Assembly (NCBI GenBank): GCA_028583605.1 | Contig: CM053329.1 | Coordinates: 35,835,992 to 35,899,991, forward strand | Source of the DNA: Dastarcus helophoroides | Taxonomy: Eukaryota; Arthropoda; Insecta; Coleoptera; Bothrideridae | Length of the DNA: 64,000 nucleotides | Direction: 5' to 3' | Shown: piece after piece, positions 1-11,200 of the stretch | Position numbering within the stretch: the first letter of the stretch is position 1 | Layout of the letters: each line of letters starts with the position of its first letter | Program-made: the position numbers and the translations under genes | The notes under the pieces: generated by a model | Databases searched by the model: none | Seen by the model: the letters and a program-made list of their open reading frames with translations, nothing else | Told to the model about the DNA's origin: nothing

Positions 1-873
1 GTTGTCGATTTCCATAGTGAAGCTAATGAAAGAATGTAAACTGTTTAGGTGTTCCGAAAATAAATGTAGTGAATCCTTACCATGTGGCCATACAATAAAT
101 GTGTCATCTACAAACGAAGCCAAACCTTGGGTTTTAAATCCGCAGTTTCCAACGCAGTGTTTTCAAAAGATTCCATGAAAATATTTGCCACAACTGTGGA
201 TAAGGGGGAACCCATTGGGGTGCCAGAGACTTGTTTATAGAAGCTTCCATTGAAAGAAAAATAAGTCGATGTGAGGCACCTGAAAGTAATTAACGAATTA
301 TCGTCATGGAGTCGGAAACTGGAACATTAGTGAATAGTGAAATGACGTCAAAACTTAGCAGTATGTCGTTGGGGTCTAGAGTTAATTCGGGCAACAATTT
401 GACAAAGTGTTTAGAATTTAGGACGTGCGATGATGTGTTTCCGGTATATGACTTGAGGATGTTAGATAATAAAATATTTCGAGACATTGTAGGTAGTTGA
501 ATTTATCGTGCTGACAATAGGCCTAAAAGGGTTTGGGGAGACCATAAAGACAAGGTGGTTTGGATTCTCTCGGAACAAGGTGTCTGAGAGTGTCTGTGGA
601 CAAATTTGAGGATTTTAGCTTGGACTTGAGTTCGCGTTCAATTTTGCTTGTTGGGTCCCGAGAAAAAGGAATATAGGATCCGTCATTCAACAGAGCGTTA
701 ATTTTGGATACATACTCGAAATTATCCAAGATGACAGTTGCATTACCTTTATCAGCCGAGAGAATAGTGATTGAAGAATTAGTTTTTAGGGTTTTAAGGG
801 CACATCTTTCTTCTCTAGAAGTGGTGGACTTTGGTAGTTTAGTTATGGGGTTTTGGGGAGCTGTAGGTAATAA
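1..873 (-). pseudogene. Penelope-like element reverse transcriptase, broken and cut by the window edge
   Basis: Read on the minus strand, this region gives the ordered signature of a Penelope-like reverse transcriptase. ILSADKGNATVI lies near 735-780, YGLPKP near 525-545, LLSFDVISLFTNVPV near 310-355, GTPMGSPLSTVVANIFMESF near 165-225, and the catalytic-type motif FVDDTFIVWPHG near 75-115. The reading frame is broken at least twice: just after YGLPKP (about 523), and just before FVDD (about 112), where a T run is one base short. It is therefore a dead copy. The C-terminal part, including any GIY-YIG endonuclease, would lie left of base 1. Penelope-like elements are retroelements whose terminal repeats often carry hammerhead ribozymes, which matters for the hammerhead repeats elsewhere in this window. 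Confidence 0.88.
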
Positions 874-1275
874 GAACTAATAAAAATTTCATGCGCACTT
901 TCCAATGATGGAAAAACTTGTTCAGGGCAAATTAAACTCAAAAGTGTTGACTGACTACGACTGCTTGATCAAGAGGGACCAATTAAAGGCTAAATAATTA
1001 AGAAAAATAAAGATTATAAGTTGCTGATGTACATTTGCATGTTATATTTCTGGAGATCTATCATTTTTCAAACATTTAACAAACAAATGTCGTGGGAGAT
1101 GAAAATTTCAAAACTGCTTATTTTTAATGACAAAAACTAACACTATTACAAAATGCAAAAGAAGTTCATGTGGTATGACACAACCTAAATGTTGTTGACC
1201 AGTGTGATTATCAATCATTTAGACCTCTGTTGAAGATTGAAATTTCTTCCTCTTGTCAGTTGTGTTCGACAGAGT
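874..1275. other. Gene-free stretch
   Basis: No coding region, RNA gene or clear repeat was seen. It is ordinary A/T-rich sequence between the Penelope relic and a short tandem duplication. Confidence 0.5.
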
Positions 1276-1373
1276 TAAACATTGGTTCACTAGGTCACAT
1301 AAATTATCAAATATTCAGAAAAACTAAACATTGGGTCACTGGGTCACATAAATTATTAAATATTCAGAAAAAC
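1276..1373. repeat. 49-bp tandem duplication
   Basis: Two adjacent copies of a 49-bp unit start at 1276 and 1325. Both contain CATTGG, GGTCACATAAATTAT and AATATTCAGAAAAACTAA. They differ at only a few positions. Confidence 0.8.
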
Positions 1374-1542
1374 TAAAGACTTATTTTCAACGAATGCATT
1401 TTAATAAATAAATTGATACCATTCAACAATTTTTTGGAGTGAAGACTTCGTGCATTGACCGACATGCTTTAATGTCTCCTAGGTACATGCACCCATGAAT
1501 AGATCCCGCAATAGAATTAAAAAAACGCGAGATCAGAAGTGA

Positions 1543-1565
1543 GGTTCGATCCTCAGACCCGCCAC
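1543..1565 (+). repeat. tRNA-like T-arm (B box) remnant
   Basis: GGTTCGATCC at 1543-1552 matches an RNA polymerase III B box and is followed by a tRNA-like acceptor sequence. No matching A box or acceptor 5' strand lies about 70 bases upstream. This is best read as a SINE remnant or tRNA-derived scrap, not a tRNA gene. Confidence 0.35.
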
Positions 1566-1569
1566 GCCC

Positions 1570-1895
1570 AAAACAATTGCTCTGTCACGGCACGGCTGCT
1601 CGTTGAATTGAAAGCTAAACTTGCCTGATAATCTAACCCTTCCTCTAAATGCATACACTACAAATTCATGCAGCCTTTTAGGCGTCTATAGTGAATCATC
1701 ATAGGTAGCTGAAGTATTCCAAACAATTCCAAACAATTGCTCTATCTCTGCGGCACGGCTGCTCGTTGAATTGAAAGCTAAACTTGCCTGATAATCTAAC
1801 CCTACCCCTGAATGCATAGAATATAAAGTCATGCACCCTTTTAGACGTGTATAGTGAATTATCATAGGTAGTTGAACTACCAACAGTTGAAACAC
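1570..1895. repeat. 163-bp tandem duplication leading into family A
   Basis: The word GGCACGGCTGCTCGTTGAAT recurs at 1589 and 1752, a 163-bp period. Each unit ends with the GTATAGTGAAT and CATAGGTAG sequence that is the edge of the family A monomer. So a flanking host segment was duplicated together with a piece of family A. Confidence 0.7.
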
Positions 1896-2222
1896 TGCCA
1901 CCTAGCGAAGCCGCTCTCTAGGAAAAAGTTCCTAGAAGACAAGGATTCTAATGCACAGAGCAATAGGTCTGAACATTTATTAGATTCGAAGTTTGGAAAC
2001 CAAATTTCGGTTTTGATCTTGTTAAATCTTATCAGTTTGGTATATCCAACTCGAATGCTAACAAATGTTCTGACAAGTAAGTATTAAAGAATTCACGGAC
2101 GTCAAGCGTGTGACTTCTTAGAACTACCGTCACCTATTGGTCCATAGAGAAACTCTGGTCATCGTCAACAATCTCGTATGCAAGTAGAATGCAACCTAGA
2201 CTACAAATTGATGCAGCCTCCC
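1852..2222 (-). repeat. Family A (retrozyme-like) monomer, decayed copy
   Basis: This is close to a full-length copy of the family A monomer in reverse orientation. It shares long blocks with 16984-17467, 20214-20686 and 52083-52345. Examples are the CACTGCCACCTAGCGAAG block, the TTGGTATATCCAACTCGAATG block and the final ACCTAGACTACAAATT block. The internal hammerhead core is mutated (separate entry). Confidence 0.82.
1999..2041 (-). ncRNA. Degenerate hammerhead motif in family A copy
   Basis: On the minus strand the stem I arms ACCAAA and TTTGGT and part of stem II survive. The core reads CUGAUAA instead of CUGANGA, and the G of the GAAA element is also lost. By the known requirements of the hammerhead core, this copy should not cleave. 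Confidence 0.65.
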
Positions 2223-3175
2223 CTGAAGTTAAATGGAATATGCAAAAATGTGTATACTATAATTGTTTAAATTGTGTTTTAATTAGATTATTATTGGTAA
2301 CATTTGGCTGAGCGTTTGGCAACGCTGTTATATTTTTAATGACATTTCCTAAAATCTTTATTATATAATTTCATGTGAGTAATATGATAACCCCCACAGT
2401 TAAATGTTTTGACTTTTGTGATTTTGTGAGAAAATAATTTCTTGTAAAATATGAAATAGCAAAGTATATTTTTGTTATTATAAAATGAGAGATTTAACTA
2501 CGGAATAATTGAGCTATCGTTGGTCAAGTTGTAAAAAAAACGTTGATTGAAAATTGCTAGTGAATTACTTTTTAATTAATTTTTGACCTAAATGAATTTG
2601 TACCTAATTTTCAGTAACTGTCGCAGACAAGCTAATGATATATTAAAAGCAGGCGCATCTGTCGTTTGCAATTTAAAAAATGATTACCCCATTTTTTAAA
2701 TACATACAGAGCGACTTCCTCCAGAGATTTAGTTGATTGATGAGCGAGGGAAAATACAATAAACTTCGATCTTACAGCTTTCATAATTACCCACTAATTT
2801 TGCTGGATGTGGTTATATTATGTTGTCTTTTTTTGAATTCAGTCCAAACTGGTTTTCATTTCAACAAAGCAAATTTAAAAATGAAGAAGTAAATTGCACA
2901 TTTTAAATAAAATTGAATAAACGAAATTAGTTTTATGCCTCTTTGTTACAACATTCTGCCATTCTGAATAGAAGTCTAAAAAGTTGCTCTCAGAAATGAG
3001 AATGTTCTAAGTAACAATTTAATAAGCAAATAATTGACATTATTCACCCTTATTGTGTGGAATTCTTCAATATTTGTAGAGCTGGAAATACTAAAGGGCT
3101 AAGTACCAAATGAAGGAGTTTGGAGTTATTAGCAAAAAACGTTCTGTTATGATGTGTTACTTTTACTTTATTCGA
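2223..3175. other. Gene-free stretch
   Basis: No credible gene or repeat boundary was seen. The sequence is A/T-rich with scattered stops on both strands. Confidence 0.5.
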
Positions 3176-4735
3176 AATTTGAGTTTTTCAAAAATTTGCG
3201 TTTTTAGAAGATTTTACTAAAAATTCTTAATTTCTATTTAAAATCTCAGAAATTTCTCCAGAATTTCGAATATCTTTTAGATTTCAGACTATTTATTGAA
3301 ATCTAAAGCTACTTTCTCGAAAAACTTGGCCAGTTTTTAAAATGTTGGTTTTTTTTTTGGAAAGGTTTAACTTTTTATCAAAGCTTCGAAATTTTTCAAA
3401 ATTATAACTTTAGTTGGAAGTTTTAACTGTTTGGAGAATTTCCACTTTCCTTAGTATTTCGATTTTTTCTGAAATTTTGGCTCTTTTAAAAATTCAACAA
3501 TTCAACTAATTCTTAAGAATCCGATTTTTTTTGAAGATATAAATTTTTTTAAACGGATACTTATTTCAGTTTTTTTCAATAAAAGTTCGTAAATTCAATT
3601 CTAAACTGACAATCAAAAAAATTCCAAATTATTGACAAATAGTCGAGTCTTAATTCGAAAATTTAAAAATAATGCGAGATGTTCAAACAAGTTCAAATTT
3701 TAGAAAGTCAAAATTTCAGAATCAAAATGATCAAACGTTGTTAAAATGTTGAATAAATTCGAAAATTCAAAAAAAAATGGAGATTTTCATAAAAAGTAAC
3801 AATTTCCAGTCACAATTTTCAAAAATATTGAAGTTTAAATATTAAGTCCTTAAAAACCATTTGAAAAATCCAAATTTTTGATGAATTTCAAAAAATATCG
3901 CAATTTTTAAAAAGAGCTAAATTTTTGAAAAAAGTTAAAGCTTGTAAAAAAGTAAAAATTTTAAAGAAAATTTTCGAGAAATGTCGACATTTTCATAAAA
4001 AGTTAGAATTTAAAAAAAATCAGTCGAAATTTTGAAAACAATTCGGATAAATTTAAAAAATCAAAATATTGACAAACGGTCAAAGAATGCAAAAAAAGCG
4101 ATTTTCGAAATAAGTCAAAATTTTCATAAAAAAATTGCTAAATTGAATAAATGGGGGAATTTTTAAAAACATTCAAAATTAAAAAAATGTGATAAAAATA
4201 TTTCGAAAAAAGTTACAAATTTTCGAAAAAGTCAAAATTGTCAAAATAGATAAATTTAAAAAAGATCGAAATTTTTAACACGGATTTTCAAAAAAAAAGT
4301 TAAATTTTGGGAAAAAATGCGGAAGTTTGAAAACAAAAGCCAACATTTAGATAAATTTCAAAATTTTAATAAATAAATTTACAAGATTTGTATTTCAGTA
4401 CTACATACATAACCTAAATACATTTTTTAATCAAAATTTAATTTTTTTCTCAAAATTTGTTTAAACTAAGAGTCACATATTTAGAATGTTTTTGTTATAA
4501 GAATTCTATCTTTATGTTTTGACGTTTTCCCTAAAGTTTTTAGTTTGAAGTTGTTCTGAAAATTTGAGTCTAGTTTTCCAAAATTTTTTAATATTTTGCT
4601 GGATTTTTTAAAATGCCACTTATTCCGAATAATTACTAGCATTTTTGACTTTCTCTTAAACTTTCCTGATAGTTGAATTTTTCTCCAATGTTTGATTTTA
4701 AATCGAAATTTGGACTTTGTGCTAGAAAGGCCGCG
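3176..4735. repeat. Degenerate A/T-rich TCGAAATTTT-type tract
   Basis: About 1.5 kb is built from short, poorly conserved words such as GAAATTTT, AAAATTTCGA and TTTTTAAAA at 10-20 base spacing. It begins T-rich on the plus strand and becomes A-rich after about 3600, so the strand bias flips within the tract. Open frames here are artefacts of low complexity. Confidence 0.7.
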
Positions 4736-4879
4736 AGCCACACCAAAAGTTCCCAGGTTATTGGTTGGGCAATACTCTTATAGAGTATAGATAGAAAGTT
4801 ATAGAGATTGATGATTAGGGATTAATATTAAAGATGGGAAACTGTTTGATTCTCTTCTTTATTATTGTTATCATTTTTG

Positions 4880-5058
4880 GTAGGAACAGACTGTCCCTTA
4901 GTTATCTTCAAAAATTGATATACAGATCTTGCCTGAAATACTTTAATATTTATTTGATGATAACAGCTTAGCTATCGAAACGCATTAAAGCAAATGTTGT
5001 TGTGTTTTTAAACTTTCTTGGTTTCAGGGGACAAGATTTGTATTTCAATTTTCTCTTC
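4880..5058 (+). repeat. Family B palindromic element, copy 1
   Basis: This is a diverged copy of the family B foldback repeat. It contains TTATCTTCAAAAATTGATAT near its left end, the hammerhead-like core GATGATAACAGCTTAGCTAT followed by CGAAACGCATTAAAGC, and TTTCTTGGTTTCAGGGGACA near its right end. It lies in an intron, about 65 bases before a ceramidase exon. Confidence 0.75.
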
Positions 5059-5123
5059 CTTATTTAAAAAATTGTTGAACCTATGTTTACATTAAATGTT
5101 ACCAAAGATGCCTAAATTTTCAG

Positions 5124-5219
5124 CTGCAACGGTATGAAGGAGCATCCACCATTTTTGGCCCTTACACCCTACCGATATACCTTCAAGTGTACACGGAATT
5201 GGCAGAAGCCCTCATGAAG
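5124..5219 (+). CDS. CDase: Neutral ceramidase exon (first of the four seen)
   Basis: The exon is 96 bases, phase 0 at both ends. It follows a pyrimidine-rich AATTTTCAG acceptor and ends ATGAAG before GTAAGT. It encodes 32 residues running from LQRYEGASTIFGPYT to LAEALMK, matching the conserved segment that follows the catalytic core in the ceramidase family. Confidence 0.92.
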
Positions 5220-8200
5220 GTAAGTCGAGCATAGAACCGAATTTATCGATTAATAGAGTGTCCAGATATTTGACATTCAAAAAACTTTTCATTTATCAAG
5301 GTTCCTAAATTTTTACGAGCGTTATTCCTTCACGAAATACCAATTTGCTGTACCATTTTCAAAATCAAACCGCGCAGTTTTTTAATTGGAATGAATCAAA
5401 AATTATTAATTAAATGAGCAACAATGACCTAAATGCAAATCACTTTAGAACTTTTAAGTGAACTTGTGACATCAACAAATTTAATATGACCCAGTCAACC
5501 CTCTAAGTGGATCATAGGTAGTTGAAGTACCAACAGTTAACCCACCGAATACAACCTAGATCGCACGCTTGTAGAGCTATTCCACACTTTAATTAACGGA
5601 GCGATAGGTGGCGCTACACTCAGGTACCATACTTAGGTCCACCTAAGTGTGTACTTGACAAAACATTTATCAACATTCGAGTTGGGTATGCTAGACGAGA
5701 TCTAGTAAGATCGAAACCGAGCCAAAGCTTGAATCTGATAAATGTTCAAACTTATTAGTCTGTGAAGTCTGTGCGTTACAATAGTGTCATCAACTGTCAT
5801 AATGGGTTCGACAGCCCAGAGAAGTTACGCTATTATCCACGCTCATCACATATCTTGCAGGATGAAGACACCGAAGACGGTCCAATGCCGCCAGATTTCT
5901 CCTCCAAGTTGATCACTTTGCTGCCTCCGGTATTTTTCGATACTGCAGGCGTCGGTAATAAATTCGGGGACTGCATCCAACAGCCGCCCTCTGTCGTCAA
6001 TATAAACGATACTGTTTCAGCCGTGTTTGTAAGTAATTTAATAAAGTACATTTAAAACCAAGGGGGCACTAAATGTATTGCATAAGGACCCTAATGCATT
6101 TCGCTTTGTGTGTCGCATCGATTATGGAAATTTTAAAAATATTTCAGCCGAAAATATATAGCGCGTCGAATAAATTATCTTATTGAAATTCTAAATATTG
6201 CTGAAATGGATTTTTAGATTTCCGGACATCCCAGGAACGATCCAATGCTGGAGAAAACTTTCCTTACAGTAGAGAAATTGAATGAGGATGAATCTTGGAC
6301 GGTCGTAGCCACAGATGCTAGTTGGGAAACTCGGTAAGTTGATATAATAATGCTGAATAACTAGAATTTGCGTCTTGAAAATGATTTATTGAAATTCGCT
6401 GCGTTGCATCATATGAATGGAGCTTTATTGGAGATTTATAGCTTAAGAGCTGAGCCACGCTCCATGGAACTGTTGAAAGTTGGTTGCGGATTCATTCAGA
6501 TATATCAACGACATGACGTTTATCGAGCACTCTTGAAAGATCTGATCGTATATTGTGTCCTTCAGTACAACTCTACTACTTTAGCTAGTTCCAAAATATT
6601 GCAAAGTTCGATACCTTTTTTGCAGCTTGTTTATCTTTTTATCTGAATATATTTCCTAAGTCTTCAGTATATTTAGCAGCTGTTGCTAGAACTTGTGGTA
6701 AATTTGACAACGTTATGTCAAACAATGTGAAAATTTTCACATTAGCTGTCGGCTTAGATGTTGGGTCCAGCTGAGTAATATATTTCTGGATTAATAGAGG
6801 TGCTTTTAAGGGATGTGGCTCCTAAGACCTGGTAGTTAGGGAGCCTGGAAGACTCATAAGATTTCTTCCAAAATTACCCAAAATTCAAAGTTGCGTTCTG
6901 TTTACGTTTTCTGATTCTGAATTTCGTTGTATTTGTTGTTAAATAGATTTTAGGAACTATAAATTTTAAACAAAACTGTCACTAATTCAGTTTCAAGAAA
7001 CAGCAAAACCAATTTTTTTTAGATTTCCAGGACAAATGGTTAGTTATAATTCCACGTTTGTTTGTAAAGCATTAAAAAATATATTTTTTTTTGTTATATT
7101 AGAAAGCCAGAAAAAATTACCTATGTTACTTGAAATATATTAAAATATCTTATACTTTACAAATTCCTGTCGCTTAGGTGGAAATTTCGACGTTAAAGCC
7201 CCTAGTTTCAGAAATGTTTGGGACAAAAGCGGCTGAATTATTCTAAATTTATCAACAAAAATATCCGAATCTTCAAATTTCACTTTAAAACTTTAGAGTT
7301 ATCTAAACATTCAGCATTTCGTTTTATAAAATAATTAAGATTTGTGTAGGTAACTAAAAATGCCGACTTTAGAAAAAACTATATTTTTCAAGTGTGAACA
7401 GAAAAGTTTCAAAAAAATCGATTTTTGGTCAAAAAACTCAAAATATTTAATCATCTACAATATAATCTATTAATGTGCAATTTTCGAGTTCGAAATATAA
7501 AGAAGATTTGATACGAATTTTAATAAAAGCTCAATTTCAATTAACTATTTAAACAACATTTTAAAAGAAAGATTGTAAGCGTTGGGATCAAAAACAAAAT
7601 CCAAAATTATTTGTATTGTTAAAAAATAAAAATTGACACCATCTGCAAATATAAAGACGAATTTTTAATAAACAATTAACATTTCGAAAAAAAAAACTAC
7701 TTAAAAAAATCCTAAAATTTCAAATTTATTCTCGATATTTCTGTTAGTATCGACTTTTCGATGTATATGTATAAAAACCTCCTTCTAACTCTAACATAAT
7801 CGATTTTTTCTTGAAGTTTAGATTTTAAGCCCAAATTTTTGTTTGAAATATTTTTTCAGCGTAATTATACTTGAACAATAATTTTTTAATCAGGTACTCA
7901 TTTTCTCTATCTTTCTTTAAAATTAAGGCCATTATGACTAAATTACCCTGTATTTTCTTTGGCCACCCTATATCTGGCTGATTATGACAATTCGACCACT
8001 GAGGGTGCAAAAAAGGGTTATCGTAGGTGATGTGGAGTTCTTAAACGAGATAAAAGTCTAAGAAAATAGAATATTTAAATGAAAAAGTTTGAATTTTAAA
8101 ATAATTATGATGAAGTGCAAGTTAAAAGTAAAAATTCTAGAAAAAATGGAAATTTGGTAAATCAAATTATCGAAAAAAGAACCTTTAAATTCTGGAAAAA

Positions 8201-11200
8201 TTCAAATTTTGATTTTGAAGATAAAATTTTTCAACAATAAAAACCATTAAACCTTTAGTTTGCGCTAAGAATTTTGAGAAAAAAGTTGAAATTTGAAAAA
8301 ATTTAAAATACGATTTTCCAGATTTTTTTTGAAATTCTAAGAGAATTTTTTCAAAGCGTCAATGCTTTTTTTCAGAAAAAGTTGAATTCTTCAATTAAAA
8401 TCTAAAATTGAATCAAAGTCGACGGTAAAGAATCAACATTAAAAAAAAATGCCAAAACCTTAAAATATAGCCGAAATTTTTCAAAATGTCGAAATTTTAA
8501 AAACATTCCAAATTTTTAATTCAAAAATTTAGGAAATATATTTTGCGATGTTCAAAGAATTCCGAATTTTTAAAAAGTAACTATTTTGAAAATTATGAAA
8601 TTTTCGTGAAACTAAAAAAAAAAAATTCATAATTTTAAAAAACAGTTGAAATATTCAAAAAAATTCCAAGTTTCCAAAAAAAGTTAATAAACAATCAAAT
8701 CGAAAATTAAAAAAAACGAATTTTTCAAGATAATATGAAAATATTGAAAGATTTAAAAAAAAATCTCATTTTCGAAAAAGTCAAAAATGTAAAAAATAAA
8801 GGTACATTTTGAAAAATGTAGACTTTTTCAAAATCCGAAATTTTCAAAAAAGTTAAAATTTCGGAAGAAGCCAACAATTTGAAAAATAAAGACAATTATT
8901 TAAAAATGAGAAATTTGAAAAATGTCGAAATTTTCATCAAGTTAAAATTTTGAAAAATAAAGTCGACACTGCATAGTCGAAATACCAAAGAATTACGAAG
9001 GTGTAGAAAGGGGATCGAAACTTTGGAGAAATTCGAGATTTTGAAAAAAATTTGAGAGAAATTTGGAATTTTTAAAAATGTCAACATTTTCATAAAAAAA
9101 TTAAATTTTCAAAAAAATTAAAACTTCCAAATAAAGTCGAGATTTTGCATAGTTTTTTCAAAAGTCGAAATACTGAAGAATTATGAAGGCGTAGAAAGAA
9201 CATCGATTAAAAGACAATTTACTTTTTAGAAATTTCAACTTTTTACCCCAAATTTCGACGTTTTTTGGAAATTTGGACTTTAATCTCAAAATTTAAACTG
9301 TAGACTCGAAATTTCGACCTTTTTTTTTGGAAATTTGGACTCTAATCTTGAAATTTCGACTTTCAAGGCGAAATTTCGACTTTTAAGGCAAAATTTCTAC
9401 CTTTTTCTTAAAATTTTGACTTTCGTCTCGGATCTTCGACTTTAAACTCGAACAGTACTGACAGTGGGGTGTATTCAGTAATTTCTATTAATAATTAACA
9501 AAATTTTGACTTTTTTCACGAAACCACGAAATCACGAAATTAAAGTCAAAATTTTAAATTGAAGTTTCGAGTTTGAAGTCAAAATTTCGAGTTTGAAGTT
9601 CAAATTTCGAGATTTAAGTTGAAATTTCGATTCTTTTCTCGGAATTTCGAGAAAAAAGTAGAAATTTTAGTAACTAAACATGGAAATTACTAAAAGCACC
9701 CTGCTGTCAGCTGCCAATATTATTGGGAAAGGGGAGTGGTGGGATGCAATTGTCATCTGGCCAACTGAAACATAGAGTATAGAAATTTCTACTTTTTGGA
9801 ATTTTTCTCAAAATTTCTATTTTAGTTTAAAAATTTTGATTTAAAACTCAAAATTTCAACCTTTTTTTTTTTTTAATTTCGACCTTAATTTCGGAATTTT
9901 GTCTTTCAAGTCGAAATTTCAACTATTTTCTGAAAATTTTGACTTTCTTTTTGGAACCCCGACTTTAAATTCGAGCATTCGGTGTATTCAGTGATGTCTA
10001 ATATTAATTAACAAAATTTCGACTTTTACCTCAAAATCTCAAAATTAAAGTCGAAATTTTAAATTGAAATTGAGAGTTTAATGTTAAAATTTCGAGTTTA
10101 GAGTTAAAATTTCGAGATTTAAGTTAAGACTTAGACTTTATTCCCGGAATTTTGAAAAATAAGTCGAAGTGGAATTTTTGGTAATTAAAAATAGAAATTA
10201 CTCAACGCACTCTACTATCAACTGTCAATATTGCAAGGAAAGGGGAATGCTGGGACGCAACTGTTATCTGCCCAACTGAACCATAGAGTATATAAATTTC
10301 TATTTTTTACTGGAATTTCGTCCTTCTTCCCCAAATTTTGACTTTAATCTGAAAATTTCGACTTTCAACCCGAAATTTCGACTTTTTTAAAAAAAATTTG
10401 ACTGTAATCTCTGAATTTTGACTTTCAAGCTGACATTTCGACTTTTTACCGAAAGTTTCGACTTTGGTTTTGGGGCCTTGACTTCAAATTCGAGCAGTAC
10501 TGACAATAGGGTGTAATTTCTATTATAAATTACCAAAGTTTCGACTTTTTTTGAAATCTCTGTATCAAAGTCGAATTTTTAAATTAAAATTTTGAGTTTA
10601 AGGTCAAAGTATCAGATTTAACTTAAAATTTTAAATTTATTTTTGGAATATCGAGAAAAAAAGTTTAAAGTTTGATAATTAAAAATGGAAATTACTGAAC
10701 GCACCTTACTGTCAACTGTCAATATTGTCGGGAAAGGAAAGTGGTGGGACGCAACTGTCATCTGCTTAACTTAACCATAGAATATAGAAATTTTGTGATT
10801 TAAGTCGAAATTTTGAGAAAAAAGTCGAAATTTTGAAAAAAAATCGAAATTTCGACTTTAACTCGAATTTCCAGTTTTTTTATTGAAGTCCTTGGTAAAG
10901 AATAATCAACAATTTTAAGGAAAATTTTCTAGAACAATTCAAAACTATAAACAATGGCTTGATTTTCAAAATACTTCGAAACTTCTTTAAAAAGCATAGC
11001 TTTCAAAATAACTCAAAAATTTTGAATAATTTAAAAAAAAATTCAAATTGTCGAAATTTTTGAAAGAGCCAACATTTTCAAAAAATTCAAATTTCTTTGG
11101 AAGAACACGCATATGTGAAAAAAATGTCGAAATTTTAAAGTCAGCACTTAGAAACATTTCATTAAAAAATAAAGTTTTCAAAAAAAGTAAATATTTTTCA

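Noticed and set aside
1872..2087. Open frame in family A, also at 17231-17464
   Set aside because: It is the same repeat translated in different copies; the frame is not kept between copies and overlaps the hammerhead.
3176..4741. Coding potential in the A/T-rich tract (for example the frame at 4481-4741)
   Set aside because: The frames are Lys/Phe/Asn-rich products of the repeat composition.
6368..6646. 92-codon open frame in the ceramidase intron
   Set aside because: It has no recognisable motif, starts inside the intron right after a used splice donor, and shows no acceptor or donor of its own.
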